A DNA stretch of 64,000 nucleotides from Rhodococcus sp. ARC_M6 (GTDB lineage: Bacteria > Actinomycetota > Actinomycetes > Mycobacteriales > Mycobacteriaceae), in NCBI RefSeq assembly GCF_022810305.1, contig NZ_JALGQH010000007.1, forward strand, positions 62,001-126,000, in the 5' to 3' direction. Positions 22,930 to 31,568 of the stretch are shown here, piece by piece. The notes beneath the pieces were generated by a model that made no database searches, was not told the DNA's origin, and saw only the letters and a program-made list of their open reading frames with translations. The position numbers were made by a program, and so were the translations under genes. Position 1 is the stretch's first letter. Every line of letters begins with the position of its first letter.

Positions 22930-23916
22930 ATGAGCAACCTCGAAACGCAGCCCCTCGAGCAGGAATGCGAGGGCCACCCGGCCGAGAGCGAGATTCAGAT
23001 TCTTACGCCGCGGGACGTGCCGCTCGGTGGGCCGCGAGCCATGCGGGTGCGACGCACTTTGCCGCAGCGTGAGCGTTCGTTGATCGGGGCGTGGTGTTTT
23101 GCCGATCATTACGGACCTGATGACGTCGGTAGTGGGTCCGGTATGCACGTGCCGCCGCATCCGCATACCGGATTACAAACAGTCAGTTGGCTGTTTACCG
23201 GGGAGATCGAGCATCGCGACAGTATCGGCTCGCATGCGATGGTCCGGCCGGGTGAACTGAATTTGATGACGGCCGGGAGCGGGATTGCACATTCGGAGGT
23301 GTCCACGCCCGGTACGAAGATCTTGCACGGCATGCAGTTGTGGGTTGCGCTTCCGGACGCAGCACGCGAGACGGCGCCGGCGTTTGTCCACTATCGCCCG
23401 CAGTCGGTGCGCGTGGGAGACGCTACTGTCAGCGTTTTCCTCGGGTCATTGGCCGGCGAGCAGTCTCCGGTCGAGACGTTTACCGAATTGCTCGGTGCTG
23501 AGATCGTTCTCGAACCGGGCGCCGAGATTGCGCTGGATGTGGACCGGGATCACGAGCACGGTGTCATTGTCGATCAGGGCTCGGTGGTGCTTCGCGGCAC
23601 CACGATCAGGTGGGCGGAACTGGGGTACCAGGCACCGGGCTTCGGGAAACTGACGTTGCGAAACCCGGGCACCGAACCTGCTCGCGTGTTGCTCCTCGGC
23701 GGGAAACCGTTGGGCGAGCAGGTCATCATGTGGTGGAACTTCATGGGGCGCAGTCATGCGGAGATCGTCGAGTATCGCCAGAAGTGGCAGGCGGAACTCG
23801 CATCAGGCTTCGACGGAAGTGTCACCGGTCAGCGTTTCGGCGTCGTGCCGGGTTACGACGGTCCCGCACTGCCGGCGCCGGAGTTGCCGAACAGCACTTT
23901 GAAGCCGCGAGGCTAG
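22930..23916 (+). CDS. Pirin family protein
   Basis: The 328-residue bicupin has the pirin metal-binding pattern HVPPHPHTGLQTVSWLFTGE, followed by EIEHRDSIGS and GIAHSEVS with the further ligands. The C-terminal pirin domain contains GKPLGEQVIMWWNFM. Bacterial pirins bind iron and some degrade flavonols as quercetinases; the physiological role here is unknown. It is probably co-transcribed with the LLM oxidoreductase. Confidence 0.9.
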   Translation: MSNLETQPLEQECEGHPAESEIQILTPRDVPLGGPRAMRVRRTLPQRERSLIGAWCFADHYGPDDVGSGSGMHVPPHPHTGLQTVSWLFTGEIEHRDSIGSHAMVRPGELNLMTAGSGIAHSEVSTPGTKILHGMQLWVALPDAARETAPAFVHYRPQSVRVGDATVSVFLGSLAGEQSPVETFTELLGAEIVLEPGAEIALDVDRDHEHGVIVDQGSVVLRGTTIRWAELGYQAPGFGKLTLRNPGTEPARVLLLGGKPLGEQVIMWWNFMGRSHAEIVEYRQKWQAELASGFDGSVTGQRFGVVPGYDGPALPAPELPNSTLKPRG

Positions 23917-23925
23917 CGCCGATCG

Positions 23926-23962
23926 TGAAGGATTTCACTCGCTCAGCGAGTGAAATCCTTCA
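23926..23962. terminator. Bidirectional hairpin between pirin and LbH-protein genes
   Basis: An 18-base perfect inverted repeat (23926-23943 with 23945-23962) sits between two convergent genes. No T tract flanks it on either strand, so termination by this hairpin alone is likely but not certain. Confidence 0.75.
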
Positions 23963-23965
23963 GAA

Positions 23966-24484
23966 TCAGATGTCCTTGTGCGCCTTCGCCAGCATCATGT
24001 AACCCGCTCCGTTGGCGCTGATCCCGGCTTTTTCGTTGTCGGAGAGTTCACGTTTGACCTTGGCCGGTACGCCGGCGACCAACGACCCGGGCGGAATCTG
24101 CATTCCTTGCGACACCACGGCGCCCGCTGCGATCAGTGAACCCGATCCGATGTGCGCACCGTTGAGGACTACCGCTCCCATGCCCACCAGTACGTCGTCT
24201 TCGACGGTACAACCGTGCAGTACTGCGTTGTGGCCCACCGAGATTCGCTCACCGAGGACGGCTGGGAACGTGGGGTCTGCATGCACTGTGCAGTTGTCCT
24301 GAATATTGGTGTCGGCGCCGATGGTGATTGTCTCGGCGTCACCGCGCAGCACCGCGCCGTACCAGACGCTTGCGCCGGCAGCGATGGTCACTGCGCCGAC
24401 GACTGTGGCATTGGGTGCAATGAAGGCGCTCTCGTCGATCTGGGGAGTGCGTCCGAGAACAGAGGCAATGATCGGCGTGGTCAT
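23966..24484 (-). CDS. Gamma-carbonic-anhydrase-like left-handed beta-helix protein
   Basis: The 172-residue protein is built of hexapeptide repeats (such as APNATVVGAVTIAAGASVWY and ISVGHNAVLHGCTVEDD), which fold into a left-handed beta helix. Histidines in NCTVHAD, VGHNAVLHG fit the three zinc or iron ligands of the gamma-CA/YrdA/PaaY group. Many members have little or no carbonic anhydrase activity, so the enzyme function remains open. The C-terminal helix ends MMLAKAHKDI. Confidence 0.87.
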   Translation of the reverse strand: MTTPIIASVLGRTPQIDESAFIAPNATVVGAVTIAAGASVWYGAVLRGDAETITIGADTNIQDNCTVHADPTFPAVLGERISVGHNAVLHGCTVEDDVLVGMGAVVLNGAHIGSGSLIAAGAVVSQGMQIPPGSLVAGVPAKVKRELSDNEKAGISANGAGYMMLAKAHKDI

Positions 24485-24526
24485 GGTTCTCCTACGTTGG
24501 GTGAAGTTATCTGACGGTACCCGTGA

Positions 24527-25402
24527 CTATTTCGGGGACGGCTGCCGGTTCATGGCGACGGTACCGACTCCGGCGCTCACGACCAGTCCGATCGCCAGAA
24601 GCGTGATCGAGTCGAGGGCTTGTCCGATGATGACCAGGCCGGCCAATGCCGCAGCTGCTGGTTCGAGTGCAATCAGGACGGCAAAAACCTTTTTCGCCAA
24701 TGACCGTAGAGCCCACATCTCCAGGCTGTACGGGATCACGGATGACAGGATTGCGACTGCAGCGCCCGCCAGAAGAATCTTCGGATCCAACAGTTCGGTT
24801 CCTCCGGAGACGACACCGAAAGGAAGCGTCAGGACCGCTGCGACGATACAGGCCCCAGCCAGACCGTCGGCGCTGGGAAGTGTTGCGGCGATGTGCGATC
24901 CGGTGATGATGTAACCGGCCCATGCGGCTGCTGCGATGAGTGCGAACGCCACTCCGACGGGGTCCAGTCCGGACTCCCCATGATCGCCCAAGCCGAGTAA
25001 CAGCACCCCGCCGAAAGCCAGGAGCACCCAGGCGCCGTCGGCCCAGCGCCGTGACAGTACTGCGGCCAGGGTGAGCGGGCCCAGGAACTCGATGGTGACG
25101 GCAGTGCCGATCGGAATGGTATCGAGGGCTTCGTAGAACGCGCCGTTCATCACGGCAAGGGAAACGCCGAGCGCGAGAATGCCTTTGCGTTGCCGGTTCG
25201 ACCATCTACTCCACCGTGGGCGGACGATGACGCCCAGGATTACCGCGGCGATGGTCAGACGGAGCGTCGTGGCGCCGGCCGGCCCGATCTGCGAAAACAG
25301 TGTTGTCGCGAAGGCTGCGCCGAATTGCAGTGAAAATATCGAAGTGAGAACCGCGCCGACCGGCAGAAACTGCCGACCGGGCGCGTGTGCTGACGTGTTC
25401 AC
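24527..25402 (-). CDS. EamA/RhaT family (DMT) transporter
   Basis: The GTG at 25402 overlaps the stop of the upstream enoyl-CoA hydratase gene and gives 291 residues; the frame is open further but that part lies inside the neighbour. About ten hydrophobic segments in two EamA repeats are visible. The first opens LTSIFSLQFGAAFATTLFSQ and the second follows VGVAFALIAAAAWAGYIIT. Members usually export amino acids or metabolites. It resembles the RhtA-type threonine/homoserine exporters, but the substrate is unproven. Confidence 0.83.
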   Translation of the reverse strand: MNTSAHAPGRQFLPVGAVLTSIFSLQFGAAFATTLFSQIGPAGATTLRLTIAAVILGVIVRPRWSRWSNRQRKGILALGVSLAVMNGAFYEALDTIPIGTAVTIEFLGPLTLAAVLSRRWADGAWVLLAFGGVLLLGLGDHGESGLDPVGVAFALIAAAAWAGYIITGSHIAATLPSADGLAGACIVAAVLTLPFGVVSGGTELLDPKILLAGAAVAILSSVIPYSLEMWALRSLAKKVFAVLIALEPAAAALAGLVIIGQALDSITLLAIGLVVSAGVGTVAMNRQPSPK

Positions 25403-26199
25403 TCGCCGGTGAAATCCGGGTTTCGACGCTCCAGCATCGCGGCGACGGCCTCGTGATGATCGCGGGTGTGGTGGGCCAGGGCCTGCATCGCTGCTGAAAG
25501 TTCGAGCAGGCTCTCGAGGCTTTGGTGCTGACCCTCGCGGAGGAGTTTCTTGGTCATGCGGAGCACCTGCGGCGGATTGGCGGCGACTCGCGCCGCCAAA
25601 GCGTGTGCTGCGGGGAGTAATTCGTCGGGCTCGGTGATCTGGGAGATCAGTCCCCAGTCGAGGGCCTTGGCAGCATCGATCGGTTCTCCGGTGAACGCCA
25701 TCTCGGCGGCGCGGGCATTGCCGATCGCGCGGGGGAGGAGCCAGGCGCCACCGTCGCCCGGGATGAGTCCGACCTTGACAAAACTTTCGGCGAAGATTGC
25801 GGCGCTCGACGCAATGCGCAGATCGCACATGAGTGAGAGATCGCATCCGGCTCCGATAGCGGGACCGTTGACGGCTGCGATGGTCGGAACTTCACACGTG
25901 TAGAGCGCGAGCGGGATGCGCTGGATTCCGTGTCGGTACCCCTGGCGGATCTCGCCGGGTGCGCCGCCGAACATGCCTTCCTTGTCGCGCATGTGCTTGA
26001 CATTCCCGCCGGACGAGAAAGCTGATCCGGCTCCGGTCAGGATGACAGCCCGGACGCTCTGATCGCGATTGACCGCGGTGACGGCGTCTTCGAGTGCTTC
26101 GATCATGTCGATCTCGGAGATGGCGTTGCGCGTGTCCGGCCGGTTGAGGGTCCAGGTGACCACGTCGTCGGTGCGGGTGATCAGGACGGCGTCGCTCAT
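25399..26199 (-). CDS. Enoyl-CoA hydratase/isomerase family protein
   Basis: The ATG at 26199 follows AGAGGAGCACCT and gives 266 residues. The crotonase fold is shown by LTGAGSAFSSGGNVKHM (oxyanion hole and CoA site) and by VNGPAIGAGCDLSLMCDLRI. The acid Glu appears in FVKVGLIPGDGGAWLLPR. It probably hydrates an enoyl-CoA in beta-oxidation or a related route. It is divergent from the TIGR03084-led catabolic operon, with 111 bases between them, so it may share that operon's control. Confidence 0.87.
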   Translation of the reverse strand: MSDAVLITRTDDVVTWTLNRPDTRNAISEIDMIEALEDAVTAVNRDQSVRAVILTGAGSAFSSGGNVKHMRDKEGMFGGAPGEIRQGYRHGIQRIPLALYTCEVPTIAAVNGPAIGAGCDLSLMCDLRIASSAAIFAESFVKVGLIPGDGGAWLLPRAIGNARAAEMAFTGEPIDAAKALDWGLISQITEPDELLPAAHALAARVAANPPQVLRMTKKLLREGQHQSLESLLELSAAMQALAHHTRDHHEAVAAMLERRNPDFTGE

Positions 26200-26310
26200 A
26201 GGTGCTCCTCTGCGGGCGATGATTGTTGCGCTCAGTCTCTCACCACTCGATTTGGGAAATAACAATCATTCGTGCTTGATTTTTTTATGTGTGAGTGTGA
26301 TGCTGGTCGC
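26200..26310. promoter_or_regulatory. Divergent promoter region with a 9-base inverted repeat
   Basis: This gap separates the leftward enoyl-CoA hydratase from the rightward catabolic operon. It contains ATGATTGTT at 26219-26227 and its exact reverse complement AACAATCAT at 26261-26269, with centres 42 bases apart. The arms lie in phase over about four helical turns. This could be a pair of half-operators for the TetR protein encoded at the operon's far end. Confidence 0.5.
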
Positions 26311-27102
26311 ATGGCCGAACTTCAGACGTTCATCGATGACTTGCGGGCCGAGGGCGACAGCCTCGAGGCACTGGTTAGGGATCTACCCGCCGAGAAGTGG
26401 GCGACAATGACGCCCGCCGCAGGGTGGACAATCTCGCATCAGATCGGGCACCTGCATTGGACCGATGCTGCTGCATTGTTGGCAATCACCGACCCCGACG
26501 GGTTCGCTGAGCAACTAAAGGTGGCTTTCCTGAATCCGGCGGGATTCGTCGACGACGGCGCGGCGGAGCAGGCTGTGCGACCACCAGCGGAGTTGCTGGC
26601 AGATTGGCGCGCCGGCCGAACCGCATTGGTCGACGCACTTGCCGCTGCCCCCGCCGGCGCGAAGTTCCCGTGGTACGGACCCCCGATGGGTGCAGTTTCC
26701 ATGGCAACCGCTCGGTTGATGGAGACCTGGGCACATGGGCAGGACGTCGCCGACGCCCTGGGTGTCGAGCGGGCACCTACCGCGCGCATCAAGAACATTG
26801 CGCATCTGGGTGTTCGGACACGGAACTTTGCGTACTCGGTCAACGAGAAGACTCCGCCCGCCGAAGAATTTCGCGTGGAACTGACCGCGCCCGACGGGTC
26901 CCTCTGGATCTGGGGTCCCGAAGATGCGGCGCAGAAGGTTACCGGGCTTGCCTTGGATTTCTGTCTGCTGGTGACTCAGCGAGCAAACCGGGCCGATCTC
27001 GACCTCGTAGCGGTGGGCGCAGACGTCGAGGAGTGGTTGGGGTTTGCACAGGCCTTTGCCGGACCCAGTGGGAGCGGTCGCGAAGCGGAGGCGGACAAAT
27101 GA
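26311..27102 (+). CDS. TIGR03084-like DinB/MDMPI-type metal-binding protein
   Basis: The ATG at 26311 gives 263 residues; a slightly longer frame exists. The sequence shows the four-helix DinB/maleylpyruvate isomerase N-terminal domain. It starts [21 protein letters not shown] and has metal-ligand histidines in [13 protein letters not shown] and [14 protein letters not shown]. Members of this superfamily include mycothiol-dependent enzymes. It overlaps the AtuA-like gene by four bases, so it likely belongs to the same acyl-CoA pathway, perhaps as an auxiliary enzyme. Confidence 0.75.
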   Translation: MAELQTFIDDLRAEGDSLEALVRDLPAEKWATMTPAAGWTISHQIGHLHWTDAAALLAITDPDGFAEQLKVAFLNPAGFVDDGAAEQAVRPPAELLADWRAGRTALVDALAAAPAGAKFPWYGPPMGAVSMATARLMETWAHGQDVADALGVERAPTARIKNIAHLGVRTRNFAYSVNEKTPPAEEFRVELTAPDGSLWIWGPEDAAQKVTGLALDFCLLVTQRANRADLDLVAVGADVEEWLGFAQAFAGPSGSGREAEADK

Positions 27103-28820
27103 GTTCGGTACGGATCGGCAACTGTTCCGGCTTCTACGGTGACCGTGTCTCGGCGATGCGGGAGATGCTGGAGGGTGGTGAACTGGACTACCTGACGGGT
27201 GATTATCTCGCGGAACTGACGATGCTGATCCTGGGCCGGGATCGGATGAAAGACCAATCCCTGGGCTATGCAAAGACATTCCTGAGGCAGGTCGAGGACA
27301 CGCTCGGACTCGCCCTCGACAAGGGAGTGAAGATCGTCGCCAACGCGGGCGGTCTCAATCCCGCCGGGCTGGCCGCCGCACTGCGGGAAGTCAATACCAA
27401 GCTGGGTTTGAATGCCAAGATCGCACATGTCGAGGGTGATGATGTGGTCTCTCGCGCCGGTGAACTGGGTCTAGGCTCGCCGTTGACAGCAAACGCTTAC
27501 CTCGGCGCCTGGGGGATTGTCGAAGCCCTGGCTGCCGACGCCGATGTCGTGGTCACCGGCAGGGTTACCGACGCGTCGGTAATCGTGGGCCCGGCGGCTC
27601 ATCATTTCGGTTGGAAGCGAGACGATTTCGATCAGCTGGCCGGTGCCGTCGCGGCGGGTCACGTCATCGAATGCGGAACGCAGGCCACCGGCGGGAACTA
27701 CGCATTCTTTACGGAGATCCCCAACCTCGGCCGCCCCGGTTTCCCGATCGCCGAGATCAACGCCGATGGTTCGTCTGTCATCACGAAGCATGCCGGTACC
27801 GACGGTGAGGTAAGTGTCGGAACTGTGACGGCGCAGTTGCTGTACGAGATCACAGGCGGTCGCTATGCGGGTCCGGATGTGACGACGAGGGTCGATACGG
27901 CAGTGCTGACGCCGGAGGGCCCCGATCGGGTTCTGATCAGCGGCGTCACCGGGGAGGCTCCGCCGCCGCAGTACAAGGTTTCGCTCAATACTCTGGCTGG
28001 CTTTCGGAACGAGGCCACGTTCATACTCACCGGTCTTGATATCGAGGCCAAGGCCGAGCTGGCGAAGAACCAGCTCGAGGCCTGGTTGAGCAAGAAGCCT
28101 GCCGAGCTCGTCTGGACATTGGCGCGGACGGATCATCCGGATTCCGATACCGAGGAAACTGCAAGTGCTTTGCTACGCTGCGTGGTTCGTGATTCGGACC
28201 CCAAGGTGATCGGACGCTCCTTCTCGTCTGTTGCGGTCGAGATGGCGCTGGCCAGTTATCCGGGCTTCTCCTTGACGGCCCCGCCGAGCAACGGTCAGCC
28301 GTACGGAGTTTTCACTCCCGGCTACGTCGACGTGGGATCGGTGCCTCACATTGCAGTTTTGCCTGACGGCACGCGCGTCGACATAGCGCCGTCGGCGGTG
28401 ACGCAGGAGTTGGAACCCGTCGACGAGCCGGAACTTCCGACGCCTCTACCCGCGGGGCCGGTCACTCGAGTTGCATTGGGTGCCATTGCCGGTGCGCGTA
28501 GCGGCGACAAGGGCGGTAACGCCAATGTCGGCGTCTGGGTCCGCAGCGAGGACGAGTGGCGGTGGCTGGCGAATACTCTCACTGTCTCGAAGGTCAAGGA
28601 ACTGCTCCCGGAGGCGTCGGGGCTGACCGTGACCCGTCACCTGCTACCTCACCTGTGGGCCGTGAACTTCGTGATCGAGGGAATCCTCGGCCAGGGTGTG
28701 GCGTCGCAGGCACGATTCGATCCGCAGGCCAAGGGAATTGGTGAATGGCTGCGCTCACGTCACATCGACATCCCGATTTCGCTCCTCCCCACAACTGATC
28801 AGAAAGAGGATTCACGGTGA
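27099..28820 (+). CDS. AtuA-like (DUF1446) acyclic terpene utilisation family protein
   Basis: The 573-residue protein starts at an ATG overlapping the previous stop. Its opening ([20 protein letters not shown]) and the central [13 protein letters not shown] segment are characteristic of the DUF1446/AtuA family. The C-terminal part holds the second conserved domain ([20 protein letters not shown]). AtuA is required for citronellol and geraniol growth in Pseudomonas, but its reaction is not established. By order this gene corresponds to the mycobacterial protein next to fadE13 (Rv0976c in M. tuberculosis, from memory). Confidence 0.85.
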   Translation: MSSVRIGNCSGFYGDRVSAMREMLEGGELDYLTGDYLAELTMLILGRDRMKDQSLGYAKTFLRQVEDTLGLALDKGVKIVANAGGLNPAGLAAALREVNTKLGLNAKIAHVEGDDVVSRAGELGLGSPLTANAYLGAWGIVEALAADADVVVTGRVTDASVIVGPAAHHFGWKRDDFDQLAGAVAAGHVIECGTQATGGNYAFFTEIPNLGRPGFPIAEINADGSSVITKHAGTDGEVSVGTVTAQLLYEITGGRYAGPDVTTRVDTAVLTPEGPDRVLISGVTGEAPPPQYKVSLNTLAGFRNEATFILTGLDIEAKAELAKNQLEAWLSKKPAELVWTLARTDHPDSDTEETASALLRCVVRDSDPKVIGRSFSSVAVEMALASYPGFSLTAPPSNGQPYGVFTPGYVDVGSVPHIAVLPDGTRVDIAPSAVTQELEPVDEPELPTPLPAGPVTRVALGAIAGARSGDKGGNANVGVWVRSEDEWRWLANTLTVSKVKELLPEASGLTVTRHLLPHLWAVNFVIEGILGQGVASQARFDPQAKGIGEWLRSRHIDIPISLLPTTDQKEDSR

Positions 28821-29965
28821 ATGTGTGGACCACTCCGGAGCGGCGCGCCCTGCGTGAAACCGTTCGCGGATTCGTGAACCAGGAGATCCTGCCGCATCTG
28901 ACTCAGTGGGAACGTGACGGGGAAATTCCGCGCGAACTGCACCGCAAGGCAGGCGCTCTGGGATTGCTCGGTGCCAGCGCGCCTGAATCGGCCGGTGGTG
29001 AGGGTGGCGACGCCATCGACTCCATCGTGATTTGTGAGGAGATGCATCAGGCCGGCGCTTCGGGTGGGCTGTTTGCTTCGCTGTTCACCTGCGGCATTGC
29101 AGTCCCGCATCTCATTGCGGCCGGAAACCAAGAGCAGATCGACCGGTGGGTCAAGCCGACATTGCGCGGCGACAAGATCGGTTCACTGGCCATCACGGAG
29201 CCTGGCGGCGGCAGCGACGTCGGCCACCTGCAGACGACGGCAAAGCTCGACGGTGACCAGTACATAGTCAACGGTTCCAAGACGTTCATCACCTCGGGTT
29301 GTCGGGCCGACTACGTAGTCACCGCAGTGCGTACCGGCGGGCCGGGTGCCGGCGGCGTCTCGCTACTCGTGATCGAGAAGGGCACACCGGGATTCACGGT
29401 GTCACGCAAACTCGAGAAGATGGGCTGGCGAGCATCGGATACTGCGGAACTGTCATTTGTCGACGCCCGAGTTCCGGTCGAAAATCTGGTCGGTGAAGAG
29501 AGCAGTGGTTTCGCGCAAATTGCACAGGCATTTGTCTCCGAGCGTGTAGCCCTTGCCGCGCAGGCCTATGCAAGCGCAGAGCGGTGTTTGGAGCTTACCC
29601 TCGAATGGTGCCGTGCCCGTGAGACTTTCGGTCGTCCACTTATCAGTAGGCAGGCAGTCCAGAATACGGTGACCGAGATGGCCCGCAAGATCGACGTGGC
29701 CAAGGTGTACACGCACTCGGTGATCGAGCGGCACATGGCCGGCGACGGCGATCTGATTGCCGAGGTGTGCTTTGCCAAGAACACCGCCGTCGAGACGGGT
29801 GAGTGGGTAGCGAACCAGGCTGTCCAACTGTTCGGTGGCCTCGGGTACATGCAGGAAAGCGAAGTGGAGAGGCAGTACCGCGACATGCGAATTCTGGGAA
29901 TCGGTGGCGGTACCACCGAAATCCTCACAGGCCTCGCGGCCAAGCGATTGGGGTATCAGTCATGA
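28817..29965 (+). CDS. fadE13: Acyl-CoA dehydrogenase (FadE13-like)
   Basis: The GTG start overlaps the previous stop; the product has 382 residues. The FAD and acyl site motifs AITEPGGGSDVGHLQTTA and TFITSGCRADYVV are clear. The usual C-terminal catalytic Glu (YEGT) is replaced by IGGGTTEI. A Glu in helix G (Glu242, SERVALAA) is in the position used by isovaleryl-CoA dehydrogenase, which suggests a branched or isoprenoid substrate. The gene lies between the AtuA-like and carboxylase genes with overlaps on both sides. The name rests on synteny and size. Confidence 0.88.
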   Translation: MNVWTTPERRALRETVRGFVNQEILPHLTQWERDGEIPRELHRKAGALGLLGASAPESAGGEGGDAIDSIVICEEMHQAGASGGLFASLFTCGIAVPHLIAAGNQEQIDRWVKPTLRGDKIGSLAITEPGGGSDVGHLQTTAKLDGDQYIVNGSKTFITSGCRADYVVTAVRTGGPGAGGVSLLVIEKGTPGFTVSRKLEKMGWRASDTAELSFVDARVPVENLVGEESSGFAQIAQAFVSERVALAAQAYASAERCLELTLEWCRARETFGRPLISRQAVQNTVTEMARKIDVAKVYTHSVIERHMAGDGDLIAEVCFAKNTAVETGEWVANQAVQLFGGLGYMQESEVERQYRDMRILGIGGGTTEILTGLAAKRLGYQS

Positions 29966-31560
29966 GTGTCATCCGGTCCACGCTGGACACAAACTCCGAG
30001 GTCTACAACACCGCGGTCGAGACCATGAACACCAAGCTTGCGGAGATCGAGGTCGAGCACGCCAAGGCTCTGGCCGGCGGCGGTGAAAAGTACACCGAGC
30101 GTCACCACAAGCGGGGAAAGCTCTTGGCACGTGAGCGGATCGAGTTGCTACTCGATCAGGATTCGCCGTTCCTCGAACTGTGCCCTCTTGCCGCCTGGGG
30201 GAGTGATTTCCCCGTAGGTGCCAGCACAGTTGTCGGTATCGGCGTTGTTGAAGGCGTCGAATGTCTCATTGTCGCCAACGATCCCACCGTCCGCGGCGGC
30301 ACCAGCAATCCGTGGACCCTGCGTAAGGGATTCCGCGCCAACGATATCGCGATGCAGAATCGCCTACCGGTGATTTCCCTGGTCGAATCCGGCGGTGCCG
30401 ATCTGCCGACTCAAAAGGAAGTGTTCATCCCGGGCGGTCGCATGTTCCGCGATCTCACTCAGCTGTCCGCAGCCGGAATCCCCACTATTGCTCTGGTATT
30501 CGGAAATTCCACAGCCGGCGGCGCGTACATCCCCGGCATGTCCGATCATGTCGTGATGATCAAGGAACGCTCCAAGGTGTTCCTCGCCGGCCCGCCGCTG
30601 GTCAAGATGGCCACGGGGGAGGAGTCCGACGACGAGGCTCTGGGAGGTGCCGAGATGCACGCCCGCAAGTCCGGTCTGGCCGACTACTTCGCTGCCGACG
30701 AGCAGGATGCGATTCGTATCGGACGATCGATCGTCAAGCGCCTCAACTGGACCAAGAAGGGTCCGGCTCCGCGCGCTGAGGTTATCGAGCCGCTCGAAGA
30801 CCCCGAAGAGTTGCTCGGCATCGTTCCCGCCGACCTCAAGATCCCCTTTGATCCTCGCGAGGTCATTGCCCGCATCGTCGACGGATCCGACTTCGACGAG
30901 TTCAAGCCGCTCTACGGTTCGTCACTCGTGACCGGGTGGGCGGAGTTGAACGGCTACCCGATCGGCATCCTGGCCAATGCCCGCGGAGTTCTCTTCAGTG
31001 AGGAATCCCAGAAGGCCACCCAGTTCATCCAGCTCGCCAATCGTTCCAACACGCCGTTGCTGTTCCTGCACAACACCACCGGATACATGGTGGGGAAGGA
31101 ATACGAGGAGGGCGGCATGATCAAACACGGCTCGATGATGATCAATGCGGTTGCCAACTCCAAGGTTCCGCACATTTCGATTCTGCTCGGAGCGTCGTAC
31201 GGCGCCGGTCACTACGGCATGTGCGGTCGGGCATTCGATCCACGCTTTCTGTTCGCGTGGCCCAGTTCCAAGTCCGCCGTCATGGGCGGTGCTCAACTGG
31301 CCGGCGTCATTTCGATCGTCGGTCGCGCGTCTGCGGAAGCCCGCGGGCAGGCCTTCGACGCTGAGGCCGACGCCGGCATCCGCGCAATGATCGAGAACCA
31401 GATCGAAGCAGAATCGCTCCCGATGTTCTTGTCCGGGCGCCTCTATGACGACGGCGTCATCGACCCCCGAGACACCCGCACCGTGGTGGGAATGTGCCTG
31501 TCGGCCATTGCCACCGCCCCGATCGAAGGCACCGAGAACTTCGGCGTCTTCCGTATGTGA
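29962..31560 (+). CDS. accD2: Acyl-CoA carboxylase carboxyltransferase (beta) subunit, AccD2-like
   Basis: The ATG at 29962 overlaps the dehydrogenase stop and gives 532 residues. Both crotonase-like carboxyltransferase halves are present, with KLLARERIELLLDQDSPF, VFGNSTAGGAYIPGMSDH and ASYGAGHYGMCGRAFDPR. The size and organisation fit the methylcrotonyl/geranyl-CoA carboxylase beta branch. It transfers CO2 from carboxybiotin on the alpha subunit encoded next. The substrate of AccA2/AccD2 in mycobacteria is, to my knowledge, unresolved. Confidence 0.9.
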   Translation: MSVIRSTLDTNSEVYNTAVETMNTKLAEIEVEHAKALAGGGEKYTERHHKRGKLLARERIELLLDQDSPFLELCPLAAWGSDFPVGASTVVGIGVVEGVECLIVANDPTVRGGTSNPWTLRKGFRANDIAMQNRLPVISLVESGGADLPTQKEVFIPGGRMFRDLTQLSAAGIPTIALVFGNSTAGGAYIPGMSDHVVMIKERSKVFLAGPPLVKMATGEESDDEALGGAEMHARKSGLADYFAADEQDAIRIGRSIVKRLNWTKKGPAPRAEVIEPLEDPEELLGIVPADLKIPFDPREVIARIVDGSDFDEFKPLYGSSLVTGWAELNGYPIGILANARGVLFSEESQKATQFIQLANRSNTPLLFLHNTTGYMVGKEYEEGGMIKHGSMMINAVANSKVPHISILLGASYGAGHYGMCGRAFDPRFLFAWPSSKSAVMGGAQLAGVISIVGRASAEARGQAFDAEADAGIRAMIENQIEAESLPMFLSGRLYDDGVIDPRDTRTVVGMCLSAIATAPIEGTENFGVFRM

Positions 31561-31568
31561 GGCACGCC

